Under the pieces are notes generated by a model that was not told the DNA's origin, searched no databases, and saw only the letters and a list, made by a program, of their open reading frames with translations. Both the position numbers and the translations under genes were made by a program. Of a DNA stretch of 52,813 bases, positions 41,791-50,304 are shown one piece after another. Each line of letters begins with the position of its first letter. Positions within the stretch are counted from its first letter, which is position 1. Source of the stretch: Bacillus_CJ salitolerans (GTDB lineage: Bacteria > Bacillota > Bacilli > Bacillales > SA4); the NCBI RefSeq assembly GCF_042680805.1, contig NZ_JBHUEM010000023.1:1-52813 (forward strand), given 5' to 3'.

Positions 41791-43005
41791 ATGAGAAAGC
41801 CAAAAGTAGTTGTATTAGGTGCTGGTTACGGCGGTATAATGACGGTTGTGAACCTACAAAAGAAATTAGGAGTGAATGAAGCCGATATCACTCTAGTGAA
41901 CAATAATGATTACCATTACCAAACAACATGGTTACATGAGAATGCAGCTGGAACTCTTCATCATGATCGTTCTCGTATAGCGATTAAGGATATTATTGAT
42001 CGTAGTAAAGTAGATTTTGTTCAGGATACAGTAGAGCAGGTTGTTCCTGAGGAAAAGAAAGTAATTTTAAAGAATGGTGAAGTTACATATGACTATTTAG
42101 TTATGGCGTTAGGTTTTGAGTCAGAGACATTCGGTATTAAAGGACTAAAAGAGCATGCATTCTCGATTGCAAATATTAATGCTGCACGTCAAATAAAAGA
42201 GCATATTGAATATCAATTTGCAACATATTCAAATATGAAAGAAAAGAAAGATGAACTATTAACAATCATTGTAGGTGGAGCAGGATTTACAGGGATTGAA
42301 TTTGTTGGAGAATTAGCAAATCGTGTGCCTGAGCTTTGCCAGGAATTTGATATTGCTCGTGAAAAAGTAAAAGTGATTTGTGTTGAAGCTGCACCGATGA
42401 TCTTACCTGGATTTGATCCAGAGCTTGTTGAATATGCTAGAAATTACCTTGAAAGAAAAGGAATTGAATTCCGCATCGGTACAGCTATTAAAGAATGTAC
42501 AACTGAGGGAATCATTGTTGGTGCTGATGACAATGTGGAAGAAATTAAAGCTGGAACCGTTGTTTGGGCTGCAGGTGTTCGTGGTAGTGCCGTTGTTGAA
42601 GGATCTGGTTTTGAAGCGATGCGTGGGCGTGTAAAGGTAGAGCCAGACTTACGTGCTCCCGGTCATGATAATGTATTTATTGTGGGTGATTCTGCTCTTA
42701 TCATTAATGAGGAAATCAATCGTCCATACCCTCCAACAGCACAAATTGCTATGCAACAGGGTGAAACATGTGCTCATAATTTAACGGTATTAATTCGTGA
42801 ACAAGGTAATATGGAAACATTTACGCCTGATATTAAGGGAACAGTATGTTCTCTTGGCCACGATGATGCGATTGGAACTGTATTTGGCCGCAAACTAGTT
42901 GGATGGCAGGCAGCCTTTATGAAGAAAATGATTGATAACCGTGCCTTATTCCTAATTGGTGGACCATTATTAGTAATCAAAAAAGGTAAGTGGAATTTCC
43001 TATAA
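41791..43005 (+). CDS. yumB: NADH dehydrogenase-like protein YumB
   Basis: YumB (404 aa) is a type II NADH dehydrogenase-like flavoprotein transferring electrons from NADH to quinone without proton pumping. FAD motif VVVLGAGYGGIMTVVNLQ (from residue 6), NADH motif TIIVGGAGFTGIEFVGELAN and C-terminal VFIVGDSALI are intact; the quinone-side segment AQIAMQQGE is present. ATG 41791 gives the family N-terminus MRKPKVVV; the in-frame ATG at 41776 is less likely. It diverges from yumC. Confidence 0.9.
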   Translation: MRKPKVVVLGAGYGGIMTVVNLQKKLGVNEADITLVNNNDYHYQTTWLHENAAGTLHHDRSRIAIKDIIDRSKVDFVQDTVEQVVPEEKKVILKNGEVTYDYLVMALGFESETFGIKGLKEHAFSIANINAARQIKEHIEYQFATYSNMKEKKDELLTIIVGGAGFTGIEFVGELANRVPELCQEFDIAREKVKVICVEAAPMILPGFDPELVEYARNYLERKGIEFRIGTAIKECTTEGIIVGADDNVEEIKAGTVVWAAGVRGSAVVEGSGFEAMRGRVKVEPDLRAPGHDNVFIVGDSALIINEEINRPYPPTAQIAMQQGETCAHNLTVLIREQGNMETFTPDIKGTVCSLGHDDAIGTVFGRKLVGWQAAFMKKMIDNRALFLIGGPLLVIKKGKWNFL

Positions 43006-43029
43006 TTCCGAAGCTGCTATGATATGATG

Positions 43030-43063
43030 AAAGGCAAAGACGTAAAAGTCTTTGCCTTTTTTT
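43030..43063 (+). terminator. Rho-independent terminator of yumB
   Basis: AAAGGCAAAGAC (43030-43041) pairs perfectly with GTCTTTGCCTTT (43048-43059), followed by Ts. Confidence 0.92.
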
Positions 43064-43089
43064 GTAAGTTTAGAAAGTATAAGCTTCTG

Positions 43090-43211
43090 GTGTTTAGTTT
43101 ATACAATATTGCAGCTAAATCCAGCTCCAGCGCCCAGCCACTTGAGGTCAAATAACCTGTCATGCATAAAAGGGAAACCCACCCTTTTTCTTGGGCGCGT
43201 GCGCCTTTTGT
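43090..43211. repeat. Dispersed structured repeat, copy E (shortened)
   Basis: Has the GTGTTTAGTTTATAC lead, CCAGCTCCAGCGCCCAGCC, GAGGTCAAATAACCTGTCAT, AAAAGGGAAA and the end GGGCGCGTGCGCCTTTTGTTC. The right half of the main hairpin and the GGCTAAAC segment are deleted. The gap from here to the Nudix gene holds only the CAAGGAC-TTGGC hairpin (43311-43336). Confidence 0.85.
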
Positions 43212-43410
43212 TCCTAATTCTTCGTGAATAAAAGACTACATACAAGTACTTATTATTTTACGGTTTCACTAAGACACTGTATAAGAAAAACTATGCAAAC
43301 ACTGACGTTCAAGGACTTGGCTCTAGCCAATTTTTTCGTATTTTGTTCATAAAAATTTTGGATATGAAAGAAATATACATTACATTTCGTAAATGAGGGA
43401 GTGTTAGGAC

Positions 43411-43893
43411 ATGAATAAACGTGGAAATGTTTGGTTAGCTGTTGCTGGACTGGTTACCAATACAAATGGAGATTGGCTTGTCGTCAAGAAGAGATATGGT
43501 GGATTAAAAGGAAAATGGTCAATTCCAGCAGGATTTGTCCATCCAGGTGAAACGTTAGATGAAGCTGTCAAAAGAGAAGTGCAAGAAGAAACGGGAATAG
43601 CAGGAAATATAACAGGGATTTTGGGGATTCGATCTGGTGTACTTAACGATGAAATTAGTGACAATATGGTAATTTTTTCATTGCGGGCTGAGGGAGATAT
43701 ACGTATTAAGGTACAGCTTGATGAATTATTTGAGGCAATGTTTATGAGTCCAGAAAAATTAAAGGAAGACCCAAATACATCAGTATTACTTCATTATTAC
43801 ATGGAAATGCAAGAAAATCAGTTAACGAAAATGAATGATAAAATTAACCCTGGAGACCATTTTGGTTACACCTCCTATAAGCTTTTTTACTAA
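43411..43893 (+). CDS. Nudix hydrolase
   Basis: A 160-residue Nudix hydrolase. The box at residues 41-63 is a perfect match: GFVHPGETLDEAVKREVQEE followed by TGI. The N-terminal strand NVWLAVAGLVTNTNGDWLVV and WSIPAG are typical. GGGAGTGTTAGGAC precedes the ATG. The end of the protein (NPGDHFGYTSYKLFY) is longer than the bare domain. The substrate is unknown. It is transcribed toward yuiA. Confidence 0.88.
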   Translation: MNKRGNVWLAVAGLVTNTNGDWLVVKKRYGGLKGKWSIPAGFVHPGETLDEAVKREVQEETGIAGNITGILGIRSGVLNDEISDNMVIFSLRAEGDIRIKVQLDELFEAMFMSPEKLKEDPNTSVLLHYYMEMQENQLTKMNDKINPGDHFGYTSYKLFY

Positions 43894-44082
43894 TGGTCTT
43901 CCAGGTATAACAATTATTTTGAAAACGTTTGATAAGATAAGATATTGAAAGATATATGGAGAAATAATTCATTGTATCCGTTTTCATCAGTTATTTTTAT
44001 CGTTTTTTAGTCCTTTCCTTTTTACTTAAAACTTGATATATTATCAGAAAATTTAAATTATTTAAAAAGGGAGAGAGAAGAG

Positions 44083-44202
44083 ATGAATACAACAGGTTAT
44101 GAAAAAAAGGACTGCGTATATTGTTCAGGTAAGGGGTATTTTCAATTATTGTTAGGTGGTTCTGAAACTTGCACGTGTTGCGGCGGAACAGGGAAGAAAT
44201 AA
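44083..44202 (+). CDS. yuiA: YuiA family zinc-finger-like small protein (39 aa)
   Basis: A 39-residue protein with two cysteine pairs: DCVYCSGKGYFQLLLGG and ETCTCCGGTGKK. The C-x-x-C-x-G-x-G pattern is like a single DnaJ zinc-finger half and matches the YuiA family of bacilli. GGGAGAG precedes the ATG. It is followed 103 bases later by yuiB, the same order as in B. subtilis. Confidence 0.82.
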   Translation: MNTTGYEKKDCVYCSGKGYFQLLLGGSETCTCCGGTGKK

Positions 44203-44305
44203 GAAGAGAATATATTACAATCCAGTGAATAGTGATCGGGCTCTGTTGACCAAACTCATTCAATTCAGTACACTAAATGATGATGTGTCCTGGAGGTGAA
44301 GAGCA

Positions 44306-44629
44306 ATGCCAATGAGCTTGCCGGTTTTATTAATATCAGTATTACTATTCTTTGTTCTATTCTTTGGAATTGGATTTTTATTAAATATGCTTCTTCGTGC
44401 GACATGGGTGATGGCAATTGTATATCCAGTTGTAACAATACTTATTATAGACGAAGTCCGTTTTATAAAATATTTAACAGACACCCAAAACTCTTTCTCG
44501 TTATTAAGTAACAGATTAACATCCTTGGCATTAGCTGATATTATTATATTATTATTTGGTTTGTTTGGTGCTATTTGTTCAGGATTAGTGATTAAAACTT
44601 TACGCGCTAAAGGTTATCAAATGTTCTAA
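44306..44629 (+). CDS. yuiB: Membrane protein YuiB
   Basis: A 107-residue membrane protein with about three helices: PVLLISVLLFFVLFFGIGFL, MAIVYPVVTILII and DIIILLFGLFGAICSGLVI. The N-terminal FVLFFGIGFLLNMLLR segment is the hallmark of the YuiB family. Function is unknown. TGGAGGTGAAG precedes the ATG. A terminator follows. Confidence 0.85.
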   Translation: MPMSLPVLLISVLLFFVLFFGIGFLLNMLLRATWVMAIVYPVVTILIIDEVRFIKYLTDTQNSFSLLSNRLTSLALADIIILLFGLFGAICSGLVIKTLRAKGYQMF

Positions 44630-44633
44630 TAGT

Positions 44634-44669
44634 AACTCCTTGCTGGTTTACAGCAAGGAGTTTTTTTTT
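44634..44669 (+). terminator. Rho-independent terminator of yuiB
   Basis: AACTCCTTGCTG (44634-44645) pairs perfectly with CAGCAAGGAGTT (44651-44662), followed by nine Ts. Confidence 0.92.
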
Positions 44670-44798
44670 GGAATTATATGATAATCCCATTTTTTAAAAC
44701 AGAATTTTCACACTTTTCACGTATTTTTCCAGATTTCATGAATAAAAAAAATAAATTTTGGAAATGAATAGATGCGTGAGAGGAGTGAAGCTTTAATA

Positions 44799-45524
44799 AT
44801 GATTAAATTTCAAACGATTACAAAAAGAATTGCATTAACCGTTTTGTTCTGTTCGGCCTTATTTGCAACCTATACAACCATTTCAGGTGTACAAGCAAAG
44901 GAATTATCAGAATGGTTGGAGCGCTACGATCATCCATTTTATTCAGCGTTTTACGATCCGATGACGGGAACTTCAGAAGAAAATGCACTTAGACAAACTA
45001 GTTTGTCCTATAAATATTTGAATAAGTTTTCCATGACGCCAACCTCAATCTCATCTAGTGCTGCGGTATCGACTCCGTTATCGTTAGAAGATGCAATTGA
45101 CTGGTCCCAATATCCAGCGGTTACAGTCACTGCAACAGGCTATACAGCTGGCGTGGAGTCAACAGGAAAAAGTCCAAGTCATCCACAATATGGCATTACA
45201 TATTCAGGGGTTAAAGTAAAGCGTGATTTGTACTCAACGGTTGCAGCTGATTTAAGAATGTTCCCAATAGGAACCATTCTCTTTATTCCTGGTTATGGGT
45301 ATGGGGTCGTTGCTGACAAAGGTGGAGCAATAAAAGGGCATAAAATTGACTTGTATTATGAAACGGTTAAAGACGTTTATGAGCAATGGGGAAAGAAGAA
45401 AGTCACTGTGTATGTCGTTAAAAAAGGTAATGGAAAATTATCTGAGAAAGATTTAGCGGTGCTAAATGAAGATGAGTCTATGCAAGTGTTTCGTCAGCAG
45501 TATATAAAAAATACGAAAAGTTAA
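44799..45524 (+). CDS. yuiC: 3D-domain protein YuiC
   Basis: A 241-residue exported protein. The N-terminal helix (KRIALTVLFCSALFATYTTI) is a signal peptide or anchor. The 3D domain (about residues 115-215) has the three conserved aspartates in VAADLRMFPIG, VVADKGGAIKG and HKIDLYY. This is a lytic-transglycosylase-like fold related to MltA and to Sps/YocH proteins that cut peptidoglycan. ATG 44799 is used; GAGGAGTG is 11 bases away. Confidence 0.88.
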   Translation: MIKFQTITKRIALTVLFCSALFATYTTISGVQAKELSEWLERYDHPFYSAFYDPMTGTSEENALRQTSLSYKYLNKFSMTPTSISSSAAVSTPLSLEDAIDWSQYPAVTVTATGYTAGVESTGKSPSHPQYGITYSGVKVKRDLYSTVAADLRMFPIGTILFIPGYGYGVVADKGGAIKGHKIDLYYETVKDVYEQWGKKKVTVYVVKKGNGKLSEKDLAVLNEDESMQVFRQQYIKNTKS

Positions 45525-45557
45525 AAAAGCGCTCATACGGCGCTTTTATTTTTTTCT
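45525..45557. terminator. Bidirectional terminator
   Basis: AAAAGCGC (45525-45532) pairs with GCGCTTTT (45540-45547), followed by Ts. It serves yuiC and the convergent gene, whose stop overlaps it. Confidence 0.85.
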
Positions 45558-46360
45558 AATAGAGTATCTATTCCATCGTTATTTGAAAAAATGGTAGGGT
45601 GTAAGATGGATGCTAACTTCTTCAAGCCTACAAGAAGTCTTGGAGAAGGACGACAATATAAAGATTCTTCAAGAATATGAATATTGTTGTTTTGAATCGC
45701 CTTCATCTCTAGAGCATTCGGTCTTTTTCGAATCAGTTCAGGCTTCATCTTTTCCTGCTGAACTCCAACCCAAGCGAGGCATATATGGTCTGGGTTAATC
45801 TTTCTAATTTCATCCCACTCTGCCTGATAGCTAGCGGTATCCTTATTAGAAAAAATATTTTTACCACCAGCAAGCATACTAATCTCAGTTAGCCAGTTAA
45901 ATCCTCCTGGGCTAAAGATAGGCTTTGGCCACCATTCCCAATATAATGTTGGTAAATCTTTAATTGCTGATGATCGTTTTTTGTAATCATCAATTATGTT
46001 ATTATAACGGTTTACTACTTCACGAGCTTTATGTTCATAACCCGTTTTTTCACCAACTAGTAACAAGTCGTCCGCAATATCAGAAAGGGAGCCAGGATTC
46101 AAGACAATATGAGGAATGTTTCTTCTTTCTAACTCCACCACGTTTTTCTCCATACCAGGTACACTTAACGATGCGAGGACTAAATCTGGTTTTAATTTCT
46201 CTAGCTTTTCCATATTAATGGATAAGTCTGGCCCAAGCCTAGGCAAGTCGCAAATACTCTGTGGCCAATCAGAAAAATCATCGATTCCAACCAATAAGTG
46301 TTCAATTTCTAGAAAGGCCAGTAGTTCGGTATTACTGGGACAAATGGATATGAGTCTCAT
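45533..46360 (-). CDS. Cobalamin-binding (BtuF/TroA-fold) protein without a signal peptide
   Basis: A 275-residue protein with the two-lobe periplasmic-binding fold of the BtuF/FepB type: ISICPSNTELLAFLEIEHLLVG, INMEKLEKLKPDLVLAS, then WEWWPKPIFSPGGFNWLTEI. The N-terminus is MRLISICPSNTE, with no signal peptide or lipobox, and there are no permease or ATPase genes nearby. It should stay in the cytoplasm, unlike true transport partners. It may bind a corrinoid or related cofactor. It lies eight bases after yuiD and is likely co-transcribed. Confidence 0.8.
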   Translation of the reverse strand: MRLISICPSNTELLAFLEIEHLLVGIDDFSDWPQSICDLPRLGPDLSINMEKLEKLKPDLVLASLSVPGMEKNVVELERRNIPHIVLNPGSLSDIADDLLLVGEKTGYEHKAREVVNRYNNIIDDYKKRSSAIKDLPTLYWEWWPKPIFSPGGFNWLTEISMLAGGKNIFSNKDTASYQAEWDEIRKINPDHICLAWVGVQQEKMKPELIRKRPNALEMKAIQNNNIHILEESLYCRPSPRLLVGLKKLASILHPTIFSNNDGIDTLLEKNKSAV

Positions 46361-46368
46361 AGTTCCTC

Positions 46369-46845
46369 CTAGTAAATGAGATAATAAAGTCCAAGTGTAA
46401 GCAAGATTCCAGAGAGTCCACCAAAGAATACCTCAATCGGTTGATGACCTAGGAGTTCCTTTAACTCCTTACGTTTTTCTTGTTCTTTCTTTTTCGGCCA
46501 ATCCTTTGCTTCTTCAACAAATTTATGAAAATCCGATACTAATTTATTTAGTACCGTTGCTTGTTCTCCAGCATGTCTTCTTACCCCAGTTGCATCAAAC
46601 ATCACGATGATAGCAAATACCGTTGCGGTTGCAAAAATAGGCGATTCTAAGCCTTGTTGCAAGGCAATTCCAGTAGCGAGTGCTGTTACTGCTGCAGAGT
46701 GAGAACTTGGCATTCCACCAGTACTTGTTAATAACCCCCAGTCAATTTTTCGAGTAGCTATATATTGAATAGGCACTTTAATGAATTGAGCAAAAAAGAT
46801 AGAGGCTAATGCTGCCAATAACGGAAAGTTTGTAAATAAACTCAT
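46369..46845 (-). CDS. yuiD: DUF212 / divergent PAP2-family membrane protein YuiD
   Basis: A 158-residue membrane protein of the DUF212 family (divergent PAP2). The segment GGMPSSHSAAVTALATGIAL carries the phosphatase-like S-x-x-H core, and MFDATGVRRHAGEQATVLN the second motif. It has about four helices. A lipid phosphatase role is inferred, not shown. In B. subtilis it lies beside yuiC and pepA, as here. Confidence 0.88.
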   Translation of the reverse strand: MSLFTNFPLLAALASIFFAQFIKVPIQYIATRKIDWGLLTSTGGMPSSHSAAVTALATGIALQQGLESPIFATATVFAIIVMFDATGVRRHAGEQATVLNKLVSDFHKFVEEAKDWPKKKEQEKRKELKELLGHQPIEVFFGGLSGILLTLGLYYLIY

Positions 46846-46955
46846 CGATCAAACGTCCTTTCGTGCGTAGTATGTTATATCTAGCTGCTTGTATGTGTAA
46901 ATTTGTTATGATAGTGATATATAATCTTCGTTTAAAAAAGAATTGGGGGATCAAA

Positions 46956-47333
46956 ATGACTGATTATCCAATGGAATACTTTGAATTCTTTATAAAGTTC
47001 AATGAAGGTGACTATTACACGTGCCACGATTTATTAGAAGACATTTGGATGACTGATAAAGGGAACTTTTTCCTTAAAGGATTACTCCAAATGACAGTTG
47101 CTATCTATCATTATGAATACGGAAACGTAAAAGGTGCAAGATTAATGATGAACGCAGGTCATCGGTACATTCAACCATATCGCCCTACTTATTGGGGACT
47201 TGATCTAGAGCATGTAAACCGATTTATTGAACAATGTTTATCTATTATACCACAAGATATAGACAGACTTCCCTTTGAAGAGGTTAAAAAATTGCCTGAG
47301 TTACCTAGGCTTTATTTAAATTTAGATGAATAA
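46956..47333 (+). CDS. DUF309 family protein
   Basis: A 125-residue helical protein of the DUF309 family. The motif E-x-x-F-I-x-x-F-N-x-G-x-Y-x-x-C-H-x-x-L-E-x-x-W is seen in EFFIKFNEGDYYTCHDLLED followed by IW, then FLKGLLQMTVAIYHYEYGN. Function is unknown. ATG 46956 follows TGGGGGATC; the open frame upstream to 46863 has no good ribosome site. Confidence 0.85.
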   Translation: MTDYPMEYFEFFIKFNEGDYYTCHDLLEDIWMTDKGNFFLKGLLQMTVAIYHYEYGNVKGARLMMNAGHRYIQPYRPTYWGLDLEHVNRFIEQCLSIIPQDIDRLPFEEVKKLPELPRLYLNLDE

Positions 47334-47452
47334 GGGTATCTTTGCTAATCTCTGATATTTATTGAATTTTAGTGTTGTTCAAAGTGTTTAGATACTCGAA
47401 ATATTTATGGAGTTTGTCTATAATAAAGATAGATACATATGGAGGTGTTTTC

Positions 47453-48955
47453 ATGTTTACAGTGAAAAATGATTTATTGTTGAATGAAGTAAAAGAAACA
47501 CTTGTGATTGGTTTGTTTGAAAAGACAACTTCTTTTGAGGGGTTATTAATGGAAGTAGATGTGGCATTCGGAAATATGCTCTCGCAGCTTGTGAAAGACG
47601 GAGATATTTCTGCCAAAAGGGGAGTTGTTTCGAAGGTTCCGACTCTGGGGAAACTTGAGGCGAACAGAATTTTTTTCGTTGGTCTTGGAAAAGAAGATGA
47701 ATTCAATTTTGAACATGCTAGAAGCTCTTTTGGGAAATTATTTAAAAACGTGAAGGCAGCAAAGTTAACAGAAGTTAACGTTCTTCTCGACAGCTTTGTA
47801 ACGGAAAAGGTAAATGATTTAGAAGCTGCACATGCACTTTCGGAGGCAATGACACTTGCTACATATAAATTTGAAGACTATAAACAAAAATCGAATGAGC
47901 CTGAAAAGGAACTTTCAACCGTTATCGTATACTCAAATAGTGATCAAAATGAATTACAAGCTAGCTTAGCGGTTGGTTATGCTTATGGAAGAGGAACTAA
48001 CTCAGCGCGTACATTGGTCAATACACCAGCGAATATGCTTACGGCAACAGATATGGCAAATTACGCGATTGAGCTAGCAACTAAATATAATATGGAATAT
48101 GAAATCCTAGATAAAGAGGAAATGGAAAATTTGGGAATGGGTGCGCTTCTTGCTGTTAATAAAGGGTCTGTAGAGCCGCCTAAAATGATCGTTATTAAGT
48201 ATCAAGGTAAAGAAGAGTGGACAGATGTTATTGGTTTAGTTGGAAAAGGTATCACCTATGATTCAGGTGGATATTCCATAAAGCCAAAGGAAGGTCTTGT
48301 TGGAATGAAAACTGATATGGGAGGCGCAGGTGCAGTTTTAGGTGCTATGGAAATTATCGGTGAGCTAAAACCAGAACAAAACGTGCTTGCGGTTATTCCT
48401 TCAACCGATAATATGATTAGTGGAAGTGCGTTTAAACCGGATGATGTCGTGACATCCATGAGCGGAAAAACAATTGAAATTTTAAATACAGATGCTGAAG
48501 GACGCCTTGCACTTGCAGATGCAGTTACATATGCAAAGCATCACGGGGCCAACTATTTAGTAGACGTAGCGACATTAACAGGCGGTGTAGTTATAGCTCT
48601 AGGTCATCATATTACAGGAGCGATGGCAAACAATGAAGAATTGTTCGAGAAAGTGTTACTTGCTTCACATGAAGTAGGTGAGATGATTTGGAGATTACCG
48701 ATTACCGATAAGATAAAGGAACGTGTAAGAAAGAGCCCAGTGGCTGACTTAAACAATTCACCTGGAAGAGACGGTCATGCCATTTTCGCTGGTGCGTTTA
48801 TCGGTGAATTTGCTGAAGAGACACCTTGGGTTCATCTAGATATTGCTGGAACAGCAACATCAGCTGCTGAACATGATCTAGGACCAGCAGGTGCAACAGG
48901 CGTTATGGCACGTACGCTTGCCTCGTTTGTCGAAGCGTTTAATGATGAAGAGTAA
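47453..48955 (+). CDS. pepA: Leucyl aminopeptidase (M17 family)
   Basis: A 500-residue M17 aminopeptidase (YuiE in B. subtilis) releasing N-terminal amino acids. The metal and catalytic signature NTDAEGRL begins at residue 345. GKGITYDSGGYSIKP supplies the conserved lysine and aspartate, and KTDMGGAG the next ligand. The C-terminal catalytic domain starts near residue 180. GGAGGT precedes the ATG at 47453; the frame upstream to 47372 is not needed. A strong terminator follows. Confidence 0.95.
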   Translation: MFTVKNDLLLNEVKETLVIGLFEKTTSFEGLLMEVDVAFGNMLSQLVKDGDISAKRGVVSKVPTLGKLEANRIFFVGLGKEDEFNFEHARSSFGKLFKNVKAAKLTEVNVLLDSFVTEKVNDLEAAHALSEAMTLATYKFEDYKQKSNEPEKELSTVIVYSNSDQNELQASLAVGYAYGRGTNSARTLVNTPANMLTATDMANYAIELATKYNMEYEILDKEEMENLGMGALLAVNKGSVEPPKMIVIKYQGKEEWTDVIGLVGKGITYDSGGYSIKPKEGLVGMKTDMGGAGAVLGAMEIIGELKPEQNVLAVIPSTDNMISGSAFKPDDVVTSMSGKTIEILNTDAEGRLALADAVTYAKHHGANYLVDVATLTGGVVIALGHHITGAMANNEELFEKVLLASHEVGEMIWRLPITDKIKERVRKSPVADLNNSPGRDGHAIFAGAFIGEFAEETPWVHLDIAGTATSAAEHDLGPAGATGVMARTLASFVEAFNDEE

Positions 48956-48963
48956 TAACGAAG

Positions 48964-48996
48964 CAGGTTAGCTAATTTAGCTAACCTGTTTTTTTA
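48964..48996 (+). terminator. Rho-independent terminator of pepA
   Basis: CAGGTTAGCTA (48964-48974) pairs with TAGCTAACCTG (48978-48988), followed by Ts. It marks the end of the conserved core in this window. Confidence 0.9.
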
Positions 48997-49212
48997 ATAA
49001 TCAAACGAAAAAAGGATGATTACGACTATTATTTTTAGAATTAGAGCAAATAATCAAAACAGCCAACTTTTTTACAAATAATAGAAATTAGTGTAGCTTT
49101 AAAATAAAAATTGACCAAAAAAGCCCTCAAACCATTTACAAAATCAAAAAGAACTCCTTTATTTTGAGAAAATCTTGTTCAAAATGTTTCCTCCCCAATT
49201 TCAATTTTAAAT

Positions 49213-49466
49213 TCAGGGTCTGCCATATTGATAATACCTAATTATTTTTTCAGCATTTTCTATCGCTTCGTTAATCATTTCAATTGTTTCTGTAGCATTG
49301 ATAACAAGTGTTTCGGAATTGCTTTCCATTGAATCAATAGTAATTTTTTCTAATCTTTCGGTGTTAATTTGTGAATGATCTACCTTTACTTCACTATTTT
49401 CCTGGCAACCAAATAATCCAATTGAAAAAAAGAAACAGAGATAAGACCAAACTCATTTTTTTTCAT
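49213..49466 (-). pseudogene. Frameshifted small lipoprotein
   Basis: AGGGAG and ATG 49466 start a signal peptide, but the frame shifts in two homopolymers (A8 at the start, T7 near the end). Downstream, another frame gives IGLFGCQENSEVK with a lipobox cysteine (LFGC), then a Glu/Asn/Ile-rich helical stretch ending RYYQYGRP at a natural stop (49213-49215). Removing one A and one T would give a classic MKK-type lipoprotein of about 85 aa. It is either a young pseudogene or a double homopolymer sequencing error. The family is not recognised. Confidence 0.55.
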
Positions 49467-49560
49467 AAAAAAAACTCCCTTAACCATCTTCGTTATATAG
49501 ACGAAAAATGTCCTTTTTCGTTTCAAATCTATTGGCTCCTTACTTCAATAAAGAAATCTA

Positions 49561-49593
49561 TTCTCCTTGTTGAAGAATAGCCCCCGTTTGTAA
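49561..49593 (-). repeat. GGGGGC-core repeat R1
   Basis: First of six same-oriented repeats. On the minus strand it reads ACGGGGGCTATTCTTCAACA then AGGAG. It lies 95 bases before the frameshifted lipoprotein start. Confidence 0.7.
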
Positions 49594-49643
49594 TAGAACT
49601 GTTTTGTGCAAGCCCTCTTTACTTTAAGTATATGATTTCACAT

Positions 49644-49721
49644 TTAATATAAAATAAAAAGAGGCTTTAGGCTGCTAATAGAAAGTTGTCCTGTTAATGT
49701 TTCAAATACCATATAATCCAT
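49644..49721 (-). CDS. Very small ORF (25 aa), possible gene remnant
   Basis: The frame MDYMVFETLTGQLSISSLKP plus five residues starts at ATG 49721 right after AAGGGGG. It stands alone between repeats R5 and R1. It may be a real micro-protein or the truncated remainder of a cassette gene. No family is recognised. Confidence 0.25.
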   Translation of the reverse strand: MDYMVFETLTGQLSISSLKPLFILY

Positions 49722-49752
49722 CCCCCTTATCCATTTAGTCAAAAAGCTAATG

Positions 49753-49782
49753 CTCTTATTGAACACTCGCTCCCGTTAAATG
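49753..49782 (-). repeat. GGGGGC-core repeat R5 (divergent)
   Basis: On the minus strand: CATTTAACGGGAGCGAGTG, then TTCAATAAGAG. It keeps the TTAA, the G-rich core and the TTCAATAAGAG end. It contains the stop codon of the 49776 gene. Confidence 0.6.
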
Positions 49783-50174
49783 AAAAATTTTGAATTATTA
49801 TCCTTAAATTTATTTCTCATACCCTCATCAACTATCCAGAATATTAGTGCGGATATTAATGTTAATACGATAAGAAGTAAATGTTCAAAAAAGAAAGACA
49901 GAACTAAACCAATAATTAGACCAAAGATACTATGAATCAATAATGCATTTTTATTTCTTTGTTTGTCGTTTAAATTCTTAGTCAGATAATCAGATAAGAT
50001 AGATACTGGTAAGCCAATAAGAAGTATAAATGGAGTTGCACCAACAAGAAGAACACCAAAAGCAGCAAAAAAGTTATAATTAGTAAAACCATCCATTATT
50101 GCAAAGAAAAGGTTAAGAAATAATCCAGTTAAGAGAGTGGTTAAAACAAATCCAAAAAATTTCCTTAAAAACAT
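49776..50174 (-). CDS. Predicted membrane protein of unknown function (132 aa)
   Basis: A 132-residue protein with four membrane helices: FGFVLTTLLTGLFLNLFFAI, FFAAFGVLLVGATPFILLIG, LIHSIFGLIIGLVLSFFFE and LLIVLTLISALIFWIVDEG. A positively charged loop (KNLNDKQRNKN) lies between helices 2 and 3. ATG 50174 follows GGGGGAT. Repeats R2 (upstream) and R5 (overlapping the stop) bracket it. I do not recognise the family. Confidence 0.65.
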   Translation of the reverse strand: MFLRKFFGFVLTTLLTGLFLNLFFAIMDGFTNYNFFAAFGVLLVGATPFILLIGLPVSILSDYLTKNLNDKQRNKNALLIHSIFGLIIGLVLSFFFEHLLLIVLTLISALIFWIVDEGMRNKFKDNNSKFFI

Positions 50175-50260
50175 AAAATCCCCCAATTTAAAATAAATTC
50201 AATATTGCTTTATTACTAAACTGTTCCTTTAACTTAATAAACTTCCACAAAAAAGCACTT

Positions 50261-50293
50261 CTCCTTCTTGCAGAAATGCCCCCTTTAGCTTAA
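50261..50293 (-). repeat. GGGGGC-core repeat R2
   Basis: On the minus strand: AGCTAAAGGGGGCATTTCTG, then CAAGAAGGAG. It lies 12 bases downstream of the stop of the 168-aa gene and about 90 bases before the next gene start. Confidence 0.75.
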
Positions 50294-50304
50294 CAACGAA
50301 AATA

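Noticed and set aside
49183..49212. Possible seventh GGGGGC-type repeat after the frameshifted lipoprotein
   Set aside because: Only CTTGTT and a weak CTCCCC core are shared; similarity is no better than chance in this AT-rich region.
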